NCBI GenBank assembly: GCA_945901405.1
Contig: CAMDLH010000016.1
Location: forward strand, 1-57,567
Length of the DNA: 57,567 bases
Origin: Bordetella parapertussis
GTDB lineage: Bacteria > Pseudomonadota > Gammaproteobacteria > Burkholderiales > SG8-41
Direction: 5' to 3'
Shown one piece after another: positions 24,490-32,545 of this stretch. Both the position numbers and the translations under genes were made by a program. Numbering within the stretch: position 1 is the stretch's first letter; the number at the start of each line of letters is the position of its first letter. The notes beneath the pieces were generated by a model. The model saw only the letters and a list, made by a program, of their open reading frames with translations. It made no database searches and was not told where the DNA came from.

Positions 24490-24613
24490 TCCATAGAGAT
24501 CTGAAACTAAAAACCATTTATAAACAAATACTTATGTAACTAGGACATTTGACAAGTATTGTCCGCAAACAGGCGCGGCAGCACCGATTAGTGGATTAGC
24601 GCAGCCTGCGTGA

Positions 24614-25576
24614 TCACAACTTCGGCAAATTCGCCGCTTTCGCCAGCCGCACGTAAAGATCGATCTCCGAGCGTATGTGTTTCGCGAAATCTTCGGGCGA
24701 GCCGCCTTGTGGTTCGAGCCCTTCTAATTGATAACGGTCACGAATCTCCTTGCTGGCCAGCACTTTGCCGACTTCGGCGTTGAGCTTCACGATGATTTCG
24801 CGCGGGGTTTTTGCCGGCGCCATGAGGCCGAACCAGGTGGAGGCTTCATAACCCTTGAGGCCTTGTTCGTCGAACGTCGGCACCTCGGGTATCGCCGCGA
24901 AGCGCTTGGGGCTGCCGATGGCCACCGAGCGGATGCGCCCGCTCTTGATGTGCGGGATCAGCGCGGGCACGCCGCTGAAAATCATTTCGACGTGGCCGCC
25001 GATGAGATCGGTCAAAGCGGGCGCGTTGCCTTTGTATGGCACGTGATTAAGTTTGATCGCCGCCATGTGCACGAACAACTCGGCCGCCATGTGATTTGAG
25101 CTTGCCACGCCGGACGTGCCGTAATTGAGCTGCCCAGGCTTGGTCTTCGCCAGCGCGACGAGTTCCTTCAAATTTTTCGCGGGCAGCGAGGGGTGTATCG
25201 ACAACACGTTCGCGCCCTTTACGCACAGGACGATGGGCAGCAGGTCGCGCTGCAAATCAAATGGCACCTTCGCGAGCACGGCAACGTTGATGGTGTTCGC
25301 GGCGCCGCCGAGCAGGATGTTGTAGCCATCGGGCGCGGATTTCACGATCATGTCCGAACCGATGTTGGTGGAGCCGCCGGGGCGGTTGTCCACCAGAAAT
25401 TGCTGGCCGAGCGCTTCGGTTAACTTGGCGGCGATGGTCCGCCCAGTGAAATCGGTATTGCCGCCAGCGGCGAACGGCACGACGATGCGCACCGATTTTG
25501 CAGGGTAGGTTTGCGCGTGCGGCGTAAGCGCCGCTCCAGCTAAGAGACTACACATAAGCATTTGTTTATAAATCAC
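24614..25576 (-). CDS. Bug-family tripartite tricarboxylate transporter substrate-binding protein
   Basis: A 320-residue periplasmic binding protein with a short signal peptide ending LTPHA before QTYPAKSVRIVVPF. The ligand loop is FAAGGNTDFTGR; VDNRPGGSTNIGSD and VPYKGNAPALTDLIGGH follow. Its ATG overlaps the stop of the D-2-hydroxyacid dehydrogenase gene by four bases, so the dehydrogenase and binder are made together. This suggests that the ligand is a 2-hydroxy or 2-oxo acid. Confidence 0.93.
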   Translation of the reverse strand: MIYKQMLMCSLLAGAALTPHAQTYPAKSVRIVVPFAAGGNTDFTGRTIAAKLTEALGQQFLVDNRPGGSTNIGSDMIVKSAPDGYNILLGGAANTINVAVLAKVPFDLQRDLLPIVLCVKGANVLSIHPSLPAKNLKELVALAKTKPGQLNYGTSGVASSNHMAAELFVHMAAIKLNHVPYKGNAPALTDLIGGHVEMIFSGVPALIPHIKSGRIRSVAIGSPKRFAAIPEVPTFDEQGLKGYEASTWFGLMAPAKTPREIIVKLNAEVGKVLASKEIRDRYQLEGLEPQGGSPEDFAKHIRSEIDLYVRLAKAANLPKL

Positions 25577-26562
25577 TTTTTAGCCTCGTTTAGCAGGACG
25601 TCAGTGCGCGCCCAGCGCTCCAGGTTGTGCGTGAACGCGTCGAACACACGTCGCTCGTTGCCGCGCGAAGACGTTGAATTGTGCGGAGTGACAATAACGT
25701 TGGGCATGCTCCACAGCGGCGACGCGGCGGGCAACGGCTCCTGCTCGAACACATCGAGATACGCGCCGGCGATGTGGCCGCTTTGCAGCGCGGCGATCAT
25801 CGCGGCTTCGTCGATCACTTCGCCGCGCGCGATGTTGAGGATGTGCGCGCCCTTGGGCAGCAGCGACAAACGCGCCGCGCTCATCAGCTTGCGTGTTTCA
25901 GGCGTGAGCGGACAGGCGAGCATCAGCCAATCAGCGCGCGGCAGCAGTTTGTCCAGTTGATCGGGCGCGTGCAGTTCGTCCACCGGATCGCCGGGCTTGC
26001 GTTCGCTACGGCGCACGCCAATCACCTGCATGCCCAGCGCTTTCGCCAGCCGCGCAAATTCCTTGCCGATTTCGCCAAGGCCATAGACCAGTACGGTCTG
26101 CTCCTTCAAATCGCGCGGTGAATCCTGCAAGCGCACCGGCGTCCAGCGCTGCGCGCGCTGTTCGCTCAGCCAGTGCGGAAAGTCGCGCGAGAGCATCAGC
26201 ATGCCGGTCAGCGCCGTCTGTGCGATAGGCTCGGCGGTGGTGCCGGTGGAAGTCGTAAGCCGCACGCCGCGATTAAGCATCTCGGTGTAAATCGGATGAT
26301 CCACGCCGACATTGAACACGTGCAGCCACTTCAGATTGGGGGCCTTGCGCACGGACGAAAAAAACTGCCGCGAGAAGTCCGGGAAAATATCCTGTGAGAA
26401 AAACGCGATCTCAATGCGCGCCACGTCGGCCTCGGAAAGCCGGGCATCCTTGTCGGCGGGCAGCGTGAGTATTTCCAGCGGCAGTTTGAGGCGTGTGACC
26501 GCCGCGGCGAGTTCGGTGCCGAACATCGCTTGGCAGGCGTGTGAGATTAACAGTGCGGGCAT
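25573..26562 (-). CDS. D-2-hydroxyacid dehydrogenase family protein
   Basis: A 329-residue NAD(P)-dependent oxidoreductase interconverting 2-oxo and D-2-hydroxy acids. The Rossmann motif is VYGLGEIGKEFARLAKALG; the catalytic set is Arg in LNIARGEVI, Glu in DVFEQEPLP and His in VTPHNSTS. Length is normal. The closest look is to glyoxylate/hydroxypyruvate-type reductases. It is translationally coupled to the solute-binding protein downstream. Confidence 0.9.
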   Translation of the reverse strand: MPALLISHACQAMFGTELAAAVTRLKLPLEILTLPADKDARLSEADVARIEIAFFSQDIFPDFSRQFFSSVRKAPNLKWLHVFNVGVDHPIYTEMLNRGVRLTTSTGTTAEPIAQTALTGMLMLSRDFPHWLSEQRAQRWTPVRLQDSPRDLKEQTVLVYGLGEIGKEFARLAKALGMQVIGVRRSERKPGDPVDELHAPDQLDKLLPRADWLMLACPLTPETRKLMSAARLSLLPKGAHILNIARGEVIDEAAMIAALQSGHIAGAYLDVFEQEPLPAASPLWSMPNVIVTPHNSTSSRGNERRVFDAFTHNLERWARTDVLLNEAKK

Positions 26563-26651
26563 GGTGAGGCCGGAGAATAACTCATCGAAGAACCGGGGAT
26601 TCTACCCGCACTTTGATAAGATTCGCGGCTCGGTAAACAAACTGCAACGGC

Positions 26652-26751
26652 TTCACCGCGGAGGCGCGGAGGCGCAGAGATTACGCAGAGAAAAAATTCA
26701 CAGTCGTCTTTGCGTTTGCAGTTCTCTGCGCCTCCGCGCCTCTGCGGTGAA
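26652..26751. repeat. Family B inverted repeat before dapE
   Basis: Two 28-base arms, 26652-26679 and 26724-26751, match with one mismatch (TTCACCGCGGAGGCGCGGAG and its inverse) around a 44-base centre. It occupies most of the gap between the divergent dehydrogenase and dapE genes and ends 27 bases before the dapE start, so any dapE promoter must lie in or next to it. Confidence 0.8.
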
Positions 26752-26777
26752 TCTTTCGGTTTTTCTGGAGCTTGCCC

Positions 26778-27911
26778 ATGAACGTCACCACCCTCGAACT
26801 CACCAAACAACTCATCGCCCGCAACTCGGTGTCGCCCGAGGACGCGGGTTGTCTCGATGTGCTGATCGCCATCCTCGAACCGCTGGGTTTCAAGTGCGAA
26901 AAAATCAGCATGGGCGGCGTCGATAACCTGTGGGCGCGGCGCGGCACGGCGAAACCACTCGTGTGCTTCGCCGGCCACACCGACGTGGTGCCCACCGGCC
27001 CGCTCGATCAATGGAAGAGCGATCCGTTCACGCCGACCATCAAGGATGGCTGGCTTTACGGGCGTGGCGCGGCGGATATGAAAACCTCGCTCGCGGCGTT
27101 CGTGGTGGCGATACGTGAATTCGTTAACGAACATCCAGATCATCCCGGCTCGCTGGCGGTAATGTTCACCTCCGACGAGGAAGGCCCGGCCATCGACGGC
27201 ACCGTGCGCGTGGTCGAAGCGCTCGCCGCGCGCGGAGAAAAGCTCGATTACTGCATCGTCGGCGAACCCACGTCGGTTAAAAAACTCGGCGACATGATCA
27301 AGAACGGGCGGCGCGGTTCGCTCACCGGCATTCTCACGGTGAACGGCATTCAAGGCCATGTGGCCTATCCCGATGTGGCGCGCAATCCCATACACGAAGT
27401 CGCTTCGGCCATCGCCGAACTCGCGCAAACCAAATGGGACAACGGCAACGAGTATTTTCCGCCGACGACGTGGCAGATTTCCAACTTCAATTCGGGCACG
27501 GGCGCCAACAACGTAATTCCGGGCGCCGCGCATGTGCGCTTTAACTTTCGCCATTCCACCGCGAGTACCACCGAATCGCTGCAAACGCGCGTGGTGAACA
27601 TTCTCGACCGGCACGGCGTTCACTACGATCTCGAATGGCGTGTGGACGGGCGGCCATTCTTGACCGCGCGCGGCGATCTGGTTGACGCCATCGCCAAGGC
27701 GATCAAGACGGTCACCGGCGTGGACACCGAGCTTTCAACGACGGGCGGCACCTCCGACGGCCGCTTCATCGCCGACATCTGCCCGCAGGTGGTTGAGTTC
27801 GGCCCCACCAATGCGACCATCCACAAGCTCAATGAATGCATCGGCGTGGATGAAGTCGAGCCGCTGCAAAAGATTTACAAGCAGGTGCTGGTGAATTTGC
27901 TGATCAAATAA
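26778..27911 (+). CDS. dapE: Succinyl-diaminopimelate desuccinylase
   Basis: A 377-residue M20-family zinc hydrolase that removes succinate from N-succinyl-LL-diaminopimelate in lysine and peptidoglycan synthesis. Metal ligands and catalytic residues are in [45 protein letters not shown] and IHKLNECIG, all in order. Length matches the E. coli enzyme (375). I use the ATG at 26778, seven bases after a GGAG; an upstream in-frame TTG is less likely. It is the clearest housekeeping gene in the window and stands alone here. Confidence 0.95.
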   Translation: MNVTTLELTKQLIARNSVSPEDAGCLDVLIAILEPLGFKCEKISMGGVDNLWARRGTAKPLVCFAGHTDVVPTGPLDQWKSDPFTPTIKDGWLYGRGAADMKTSLAAFVVAIREFVNEHPDHPGSLAVMFTSDEEGPAIDGTVRVVEALAARGEKLDYCIVGEPTSVKKLGDMIKNGRRGSLTGILTVNGIQGHVAYPDVARNPIHEVASAIAELAQTKWDNGNEYFPPTTWQISNFNSGTGANNVIPGAAHVRFNFRHSTASTTESLQTRVVNILDRHGVHYDLEWRVDGRPFLTARGDLVDAIAKAIKTVTGVDTELSTTGGTSDGRFIADICPQVVEFGPTNATIHKLNECIGVDEVEPLQKIYKQVLVNLLIK

Positions 27912-27926
27912 CGAACGCACCTCGTT

Positions 27927-27965
27927 ACCATGAATATCGAGCGGTCAATGCTCGATATTCATGGT
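27927..27965. repeat. Palindromic repeat, copy 1 (3' side of DUF4143 gene)
   Basis: A 16-bp perfect stem (ACCATGAATATCGAGC and its inverse) with loop GGTCAAT. It is repeated with two loop mismatches, in the same orientation, at 29187-29224. It lies between the ends of the converging dapE and DUF4143 genes. No T-run follows. Confidence 0.85.
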
Positions 27966-27971
27966 CATTGC

Positions 27972-29186
27972 TTATCGCTTGCGCTTCGGTTTTTGTGTCC
28001 GCGCCGGTGCAAACAATGCCGCGGCCTGTTCGCTTTCCGCCACCGCCGCAAGCGGCATCACGATGACACGTTCGCCAAGCGCGTATTGCTGCGCGCCGGG
28101 GTAGAGCACGGTGAGATGATCCAATCGCAAGTCTTCCAGCGCCACGCGCATCGAGGGCGTCATGCGCGGCGCATCGGCGCGCTTGAATTCGACGCCGAGC
28201 CGCCGCCCGTTTTTGAACATCAGCAAGTCGAGCTCCGCGCCCTGATAAGTGGACCAGAAATACGCCTCGTCGGGCTGCACGGCGGCGAGTGTTTCTTCAA
28301 GCGCGTAGCCCTCCCATGACGCGCCGGCCTTCGGGTGCGCATCCAGGTCATTGGGCGTGGTGATACCCAGCAGATGATGCAGGAGGCCCGAATCGCGGAT
28401 GTAAATCTTTGGCGCCTTCACCTGCCGCTTGCCGAGATTTTCGTGCCACGGCTGAAGCTGGCGCACCATGTAAACGCCGGTGAGCAGATCAAGATAGCGG
28501 CGCACGGTTGACTCCGCCACGCCGAGCGAGCGCGCGGGATCGGCCGCGTTCCAGATTTGCCCGTGGTAATGCGCAAGCATGGTCCAAAAGCGGCGCAGCG
28601 CCGCCGCCGGGATGTTGACGCCCAGTTGCGGCAAATCGCGCTCCAGAAACGAACGCACGAATTGCGCGCGCCACACCGCGCTCGCGGCATTGCCGCGCGC
28701 GAGGTAGCTCAGCGGATAACCGCCGCGTTGCCAGTGACGATTGATTTCGCGCGCCCCGGTTTCGGCGAGCAAGAAGCCGCCAATCTCCATGATCTCGATA
28801 CGCCCGGTCAGCGACTCGGACGCCTGCCGCAGCAGTGGAGGGGATGCGCTGCCGAGCACCAGGAACCGCGCGGGCAAGGGCTTCCGGTCGGCAAGCACAC
28901 GCAGCACCGGGAATAAATCGGGGCGAAGCTGCACCTCGTCGATGATGACGAGGCCACGCAGGTTCTCAAGCGCCGTCATCGGTTCTTCAAGCCGGGAGAC
29001 GCTGCGCGGGTCTTCGAGATCAAAATAGTTCTTGTCGCGCGCGCCGGCGGCGGCGCCAGCCAGCGCCCGGGCAAGCGTGGTCTTGCCGCTTTGGCGCGGG
29101 CCCACGAGCGCCACCACGCGGCTGCGCGCGAGCGCGGCGCGGATGCGGGCCAGCAGTGCGGCGCGGGAAATCATGAGAAACATCAT
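27972..29186 (-). CDS. ATP-binding AAA+ protein with DUF4143 domain
   Basis: A 404-residue ATPase of the widespread AAA_14/DUF4143 group. The Walker A is VGPRQSGKTTLARALAG near the N-terminus, and the Walker B is LVIIDEVQ at about residue 85. The C-terminal DUF4143 part includes KAPKIYIRDSGLLHHLLG and a final nuclease-like fold region (ELDLLMFKNGRRLGVEFK, a PD-(D/E)xK-like E-x-K). The role of this family is unsettled. The start is ambiguous among ATGs at 29186, 29183 and 29174, none with a clear ribosome site; the palindromic repeat ends directly before them. Confidence 0.9.
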   Translation of the reverse strand: MMFLMISRAALLARIRAALARSRVVALVGPRQSGKTTLARALAGAAAGARDKNYFDLEDPRSVSRLEEPMTALENLRGLVIIDEVQLRPDLFPVLRVLADRKPLPARFLVLGSASPPLLRQASESLTGRIEIMEIGGFLLAETGAREINRHWQRGGYPLSYLARGNAASAVWRAQFVRSFLERDLPQLGVNIPAAALRRFWTMLAHYHGQIWNAADPARSLGVAESTVRRYLDLLTGVYMVRQLQPWHENLGKRQVKAPKIYIRDSGLLHHLLGITTPNDLDAHPKAGASWEGYALEETLAAVQPDEAYFWSTYQGAELDLLMFKNGRRLGVEFKRADAPRMTPSMRVALEDLRLDHLTVLYPGAQQYALGERVIVMPLAAVAESEQAAALFAPARTQKPKRKR

Positions 29187-29224
29187 ACCATGAATATCGA
29201 GCGGTCATCGCTCGATATTCATGG
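29187..29224. repeat. Palindromic repeat, copy 2 (5' side of DUF4143 gene)
   Basis: A 15-bp perfect stem with loop GGTCATC, the same 38-base sequence as at 27927 apart from two loop positions. It touches the start codon of the ATPase gene, so it would fold in the transcript's leader or serve as an operator. The two copies in direct orientation bound a 1.2-kb single-gene unit. Confidence 0.85.
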
Positions 29225-29386
29225 CAGAAAGCAGGCGCCGTCCGGCGAACGCGGCGTGCGTGCGGACGTGGCGCTCGCGTTGCGGTACACATTGACGGGC
29301 AGCCATCGGTTGCAATAGTCTGCCGGCTACCGGCAAATTTGTTGCCGCCTCATCGTGAACATCACGTGAACACCACCAGGAACCGC

Positions 29387-30400
29387 ATGAAAATCCGAAT
29401 GCCCGCCATGCTGCTCATGGCATTTTCAGCGGCAAGTATCGTGCCGCTGTTCTTGTTCCTATCCCTGGCCACGACCGTTGCGCATGCAGCCGGTTGGCGC
29501 CCCGATAAAAACGTCGAAATTATCGTGTGGTCGGGTGCTGGCGGCGGCGCCGACCGTCCAGCGCGCGTGATACAGCGCTTGTTTCAGGAGAAAAAGCTGA
29601 TCGACGTGGCGAGTTTTGTGATCAACAAGCCAGGTGCTAACGGCACGGTTGGCATGGTGTACATGAACCAACACGCCGGCGATGGCCATTTTCTGTCGAT
29701 GGCCAACGCCACCCTGGTCACCAACCGCATCACCGGCGTCAGCCCCTTGTCGTATACGCACATCACGCCGGTCGCGCTGATCGCGCACGATTACATGGTC
29801 ATCGCCGTCAAACCCGACTCGCGATTCAAAACGGCGCGCGAGATGTTCCAGCAGATGGCGAATGACCCGGCGTCCGTCACGGGCGGGATGAACAACCGCG
29901 CCGGCGCCGGCCACACCGCGCTGGGCAAGGCGGTCAAGGCAATGAATGGCGATCCACGCAAAATACGCAATGCCATTTTTAAATCCGGCGCCGAAGCGGC
30001 AATTGCCACGATGGGTGGTCACGTCGACTACGTGGTGACTACCGTACCCTCGGTTATCGCGCAGGTCAAAGCCGGGCAGTTGCGCGTGCTCGGCGTCGCG
30101 GCGCCGCAGCGGCTGCGCGGCGCGCTCGCCCATGCACCCACGCTCAGGGAACAGGGCATGGATTCAGTATCGTCAAACTGGCGCATGGTAGTCGGCCCCA
30201 AGGGCATGAGCGCGCCGCAGGCGCAGTACTGGGACGGCGTGATCGGCAAAATGGTGCAGACCGCCGAGTGGAAGGCCGAAATCGATGCCAGCCTGCAGGA
30301 ATTCGTTTATCTAAACAGCCGCGATTCGCTCAAGTATTGCGAGCAGGAGAATCTGGACAAAGCGCGAACGCTAGCTGCGCTGGGGTTGAGCAAGCAGTAA
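29387..30400 (+). CDS. Divergent Bug-family substrate-binding protein
   Basis: A 337-residue periplasmic binding protein from the ATG at 29387 (CCAGGA upstream); a signal peptide ends VAHA. The mature sequence starts AGWRPDKNVEIIVWSGAGGG, placing it with the sub-branch of 19192 and 20445. INKPGANGTVGMVYMNQHAG matches them. The C-terminus has more acidic residues (YCEQENLDKARTLAALGL). It is monocistronic as far as can be seen. Confidence 0.88.
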   Translation: MKIRMPAMLLMAFSAASIVPLFLFLSLATTVAHAAGWRPDKNVEIIVWSGAGGGADRPARVIQRLFQEKKLIDVASFVINKPGANGTVGMVYMNQHAGDGHFLSMANATLVTNRITGVSPLSYTHITPVALIAHDYMVIAVKPDSRFKTAREMFQQMANDPASVTGGMNNRAGAGHTALGKAVKAMNGDPRKIRNAIFKSGAEAAIATMGGHVDYVVTTVPSVIAQVKAGQLRVLGVAAPQRLRGALAHAPTLREQGMDSVSSNWRMVVGPKGMSAPQAQYWDGVIGKMVQTAEWKAEIDASLQEFVYLNSRDSLKYCEQENLDKARTLAALGLSKQ

Positions 30401-30757
30401 AGCTGATATTGGCGGACGGCTTTGCGGCATCGGCCATATCGGCCATATCGACCGTACCGCGCAAGCGCGTTTTAACAGTGACGACGATGTGGTTGCCCCA
30501 TTGCGACGCGATCGGGTTGTAGATATTCGCCACTACGGGCCGCTGCGACAAACAATTCTGTGTTACTGGCGGGCAGAGCGCCGGGCTTTTCATGCCGACC
30601 AGCAACAGCAATGGATTGCGGGCATCGGCGAACGAGGGTGGTTTCCGCAGATATTTCCGCCATATTATTACAACTAATAGTTTGTGTTATAGTTGTTTAC
30701 AAACAGTTTATAACTTGTTATTATTATCCGCGTTAACTATCTATAACTTGTTTTACT
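30401..30757. other. Gene-free stretch before mobile mystery protein A
   Basis: About 260 bases of high-GC sequence with no supported gene (short ORFs on both strands lack any family resemblance; a GGCCATATC is repeated in tandem at about 30433). From about 30660 the sequence turns abruptly AT-rich, which marks the start of the mobile mystery protein module. Confidence 0.4.
30685..30752 (+). promoter_or_regulatory. Repeated operator-like motif before mmpA
   Basis: TATAACTTGTT occurs twice in direct orientation, 30709-30719 and 30742-30752, 33 bases (about three helical turns) apart, with an inverted relative GTTATAGTTGT at 30686-30696. The motifs lie just before the gene for an XRE-family HTH protein, so they are good candidates for its binding sites and for an autoregulated promoter. 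Confidence 0.55.
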
Positions 30758-31219
30758 TTGAAAAAAACACTTGTAAACCTGAAGGTTAGCCAAATTGATA
30801 AACGCTTGAACTTGTGGCGTGACATGGCTAATGAAATCCCGCCACGCGGCGGTTGGCTGCGCGCGATCCGCGAAGCGCTGGGCATGAGCGCCGCGCAACT
30901 GGGTGGCCGCCTTGGCATCACGCAGCAGGCGATCATGAATCTCGAACGCAGCGAGGAGGCTGGAAAGATTTCGTTGCACAGCCTACGGCGCGTAGCCGAA
31001 GCGCTCGACTGCCGCGTGGTGTATGCGGTTGTGCCGAATAAACCGCTGGCGCAAATGCAGCGCGAACGCGCGCTTGCGCTCGCCGACACGCTGATCCGCC
31101 CCGTGGCGCATTCGATGAAGCTCGAAGCGCAGGGGGTGAGCGAAACGGAAACCCAGCGCCAGCGTAATGAACTCGCCGACGACCTCATGCGCGGCAGTCC
31201 GCGCAAACTGTGGCGCTGA
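30758..31219 (+). CDS. Mobile mystery protein A (XRE-family HTH)
   Basis: A 153-residue protein of the family named mobile mystery protein A. After the N-terminal VSQIDKRLNLWRD comes an XRE-type helix-turn-helix, GWLRAIREALGMSAAQLGGR and LGITQQAIMNLERSE, then ALDCRVVYAVVPN, the usual order. The TTG at 30758 keeps the N-terminal family sequence but lacks a ribosome site; ATG at 30824 is the alternative. It overlaps its partner gene by ten bases. The pair behaves phylogenetically like a toxin-antitoxin or mobile cassette; this protein is the presumed antitoxin or repressor. Confidence 0.88.
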   Translation: MKKTLVNLKVSQIDKRLNLWRDMANEIPPRGGWLRAIREALGMSAAQLGGRLGITQQAIMNLERSEEAGKISLHSLRRVAEALDCRVVYAVVPNKPLAQMQRERALALADTLIRPVAHSMKLEAQGVSETETQRQRNELADDLMRGSPRKLWR

Positions 31220-31812
31220 ATCTCGATTATCCCGACGGCGCGACACCGCTTGCCGCCGAGGAATATGAAGGGTTGATTCCCACGCACATCTCGACGCGCG
31301 GCGAACTCAACGAATGGGAGTCACGCAATGTACTGAACGCCGAAACATGGCTGCTGGGGCAGCGGCGCAGGGATATTCTCACTCTCGACTTCGTGCGCCG
31401 CTTGCACAAGCGCATGTTCGACGAGACCTGGAAATGGGCCGGCATCTTCCGCCGCACCGAAAAAAACATCGGCGTCGATCCAGCACACATCGCGCCAAAA
31501 ACCACGGACCTGTGCGAAGACATCAAGGTTCAGCTTACGCACAAAAGTTTGCCGCTCGATCAAATCGTGGCGGTGTTTCACCATCGGCTGGTGAGCATAC
31601 ATCCGTTCGCCAACGGCAACGGTCGGCACGCGCGCATGATGACCGACTTGCTGCTCATGCAAAACGGCGCGGCGCGCTTTTCATGGGGCGAAGATACCCT
31701 GATGACCGAAGGCGAGGTCCGCGGCCGTTATATCGCTGCGCTCAGAGCAGCCGACGCGCGTGACTACGCGCCGTTGCTTGCATTTGTCAGGTCGGGAAAC
31801 GCCAGCAAGTAG
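31210..31812 (+). CDS. Mobile mystery protein B (Fic domain)
   Basis: A 200-residue Fic-domain protein, the constant partner of mobile mystery protein A. The complete Fic motif is HPFANGNGRHAR at about residue 136, so transfer of AMP or another nucleotide monophosphate to a protein hydroxyl is likely. WKWAGIFRRTEKNIGVDP precedes it, as in the family. The GTG at 31210 lies within the end of the upstream gene. Presumed toxin of the pair; target unknown. Confidence 0.9.
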   Translation: MALNLDYPDGATPLAAEEYEGLIPTHISTRGELNEWESRNVLNAETWLLGQRRRDILTLDFVRRLHKRMFDETWKWAGIFRRTEKNIGVDPAHIAPKTTDLCEDIKVQLTHKSLPLDQIVAVFHHRLVSIHPFANGNGRHARMMTDLLLMQNGAARFSWGEDTLMTEGEVRGRYIAALRAADARDYAPLLAFVRSGNASK

Positions 31813-31818
31813 AGGCGC

Positions 31819-32433
31819 TTACGCCAACCACGGCATCTTCGCGAAATGCCGCCGCTCAAACGCCTCGATCGCGGGTAACTCCTGCAACACCAGTCCCACG
31901 TCGTCCAGCCCTTTGAGCAGTCGCTCTTTGTAAACCGATTCAATGTCGAAGCGATAAGTCTTGCCGTCGGGGCCGGTGATGGTTTGTGATTCGAGATCGA
32001 TGCTGATGCTTGAGCCGGGTTTTGCGTTGAGTTGTGCGCGCAGCACGGCGCAGTGTTCCTCGGCGAGTGTCGCCGGCAGCATGCCGTTTTGAATTTCGTT
32101 GGCGTAGTGGATATCGCCGAACGAGGGCGCGATCACCGAGCGGATGCCCCAGTCGAGCATGGCGTAGGCGGCGCCCTCGCGCGAGGAGCCGCAGCCGAAA
32201 TTCGGCCCGGCGACGATGATGCCTGTCTTGCGCCACGGCGCTTGATTGAGGATGAACTCCGGCTTTTCCTTGCCGTCGGCGTCGAAGCGCATGTCGTAGA
32301 ACAGCCAAGGGTCGTAACCCTGCTCGGCGGTGCGCAGCTTGCGCAGGTAGCGCGCGGGGATCAGCTTATCGGTGTCGATATTCGCCATGTCGAAGGGGGC
32401 TGCGACGGCGGTGAGTTGGGTGAAAGGTTTCAT
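31819..32433 (-). CDS. leuD: LeuD-like small subunit of isopropylmalate isomerase/aconitase-type hydro-lyase
   Basis: A 204-residue swivel-domain subunit. NIDTDKLIPARYL, FGCGSSREGAAYAMLDWG and IAPSFGDIHYANEIQNG mark it as LeuD. The usual GSSREHAPWAL has become GSSREGAAYAM, a change in a strongly conserved loop, which suggests a paralogue with another dicarboxylate substrate rather than the leucine-pathway enzyme. It follows the leuC-like gene across a 113-base gap holding a repeat. No leuB or leuA is in the window. Confidence 0.8.
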   Translation of the reverse strand: MKPFTQLTAVAAPFDMANIDTDKLIPARYLRKLRTAEQGYDPWLFYDMRFDADGKEKPEFILNQAPWRKTGIIVAGPNFGCGSSREGAAYAMLDWGIRSVIAPSFGDIHYANEIQNGMLPATLAEEHCAVLRAQLNAKPGSSISIDLESQTITGPDGKTYRFDIESVYKERLLKGLDDVGLVLQELPAIEAFERRHFAKMPWLA

Positions 32434-32458
32434 TTTTTAACCTCGAAAAATCTTAGCA

Positions 32459-32530
32459 ACGGATTTCACAGATAAACACAGATTAACTTCAACTTCAGAG
32501 AAAAAATCTGCGTTAATCTGTGAAATCCGT
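32459..32530. repeat. Family A inverted repeat between leuC and leuD homologues
   Basis: Arms ACGGATTTCACAGAT and ATCTGTGAAATCCGT, extended imperfectly inward by AACACAGATTAA and its relative. It interrupts the otherwise close leuC-leuD pair and would form a long hairpin in their joint transcript. Confidence 0.75.
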
Positions 32531-32545
32531 GGCAAAAAAAGTTTT

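Noticed and set aside
26652-26751. Intrinsic terminator
   Set aside because: The hairpin arms are long and GC-rich but no T-run follows on either strand, and it fits a dispersed repeat family.
27930-28319. Forward ORF starting in the palindrome (MNIERSMLDIHG)
   Set aside because: The start lies in the repeat stem and the rest is antisense to the DUF4143 gene.
30330-30611. Reverse ORF in the gap before mobile mystery protein A
   Set aside because: Some protein-like stretches, but no family match I can name, no ribosome site and overlap with the preceding gene end.
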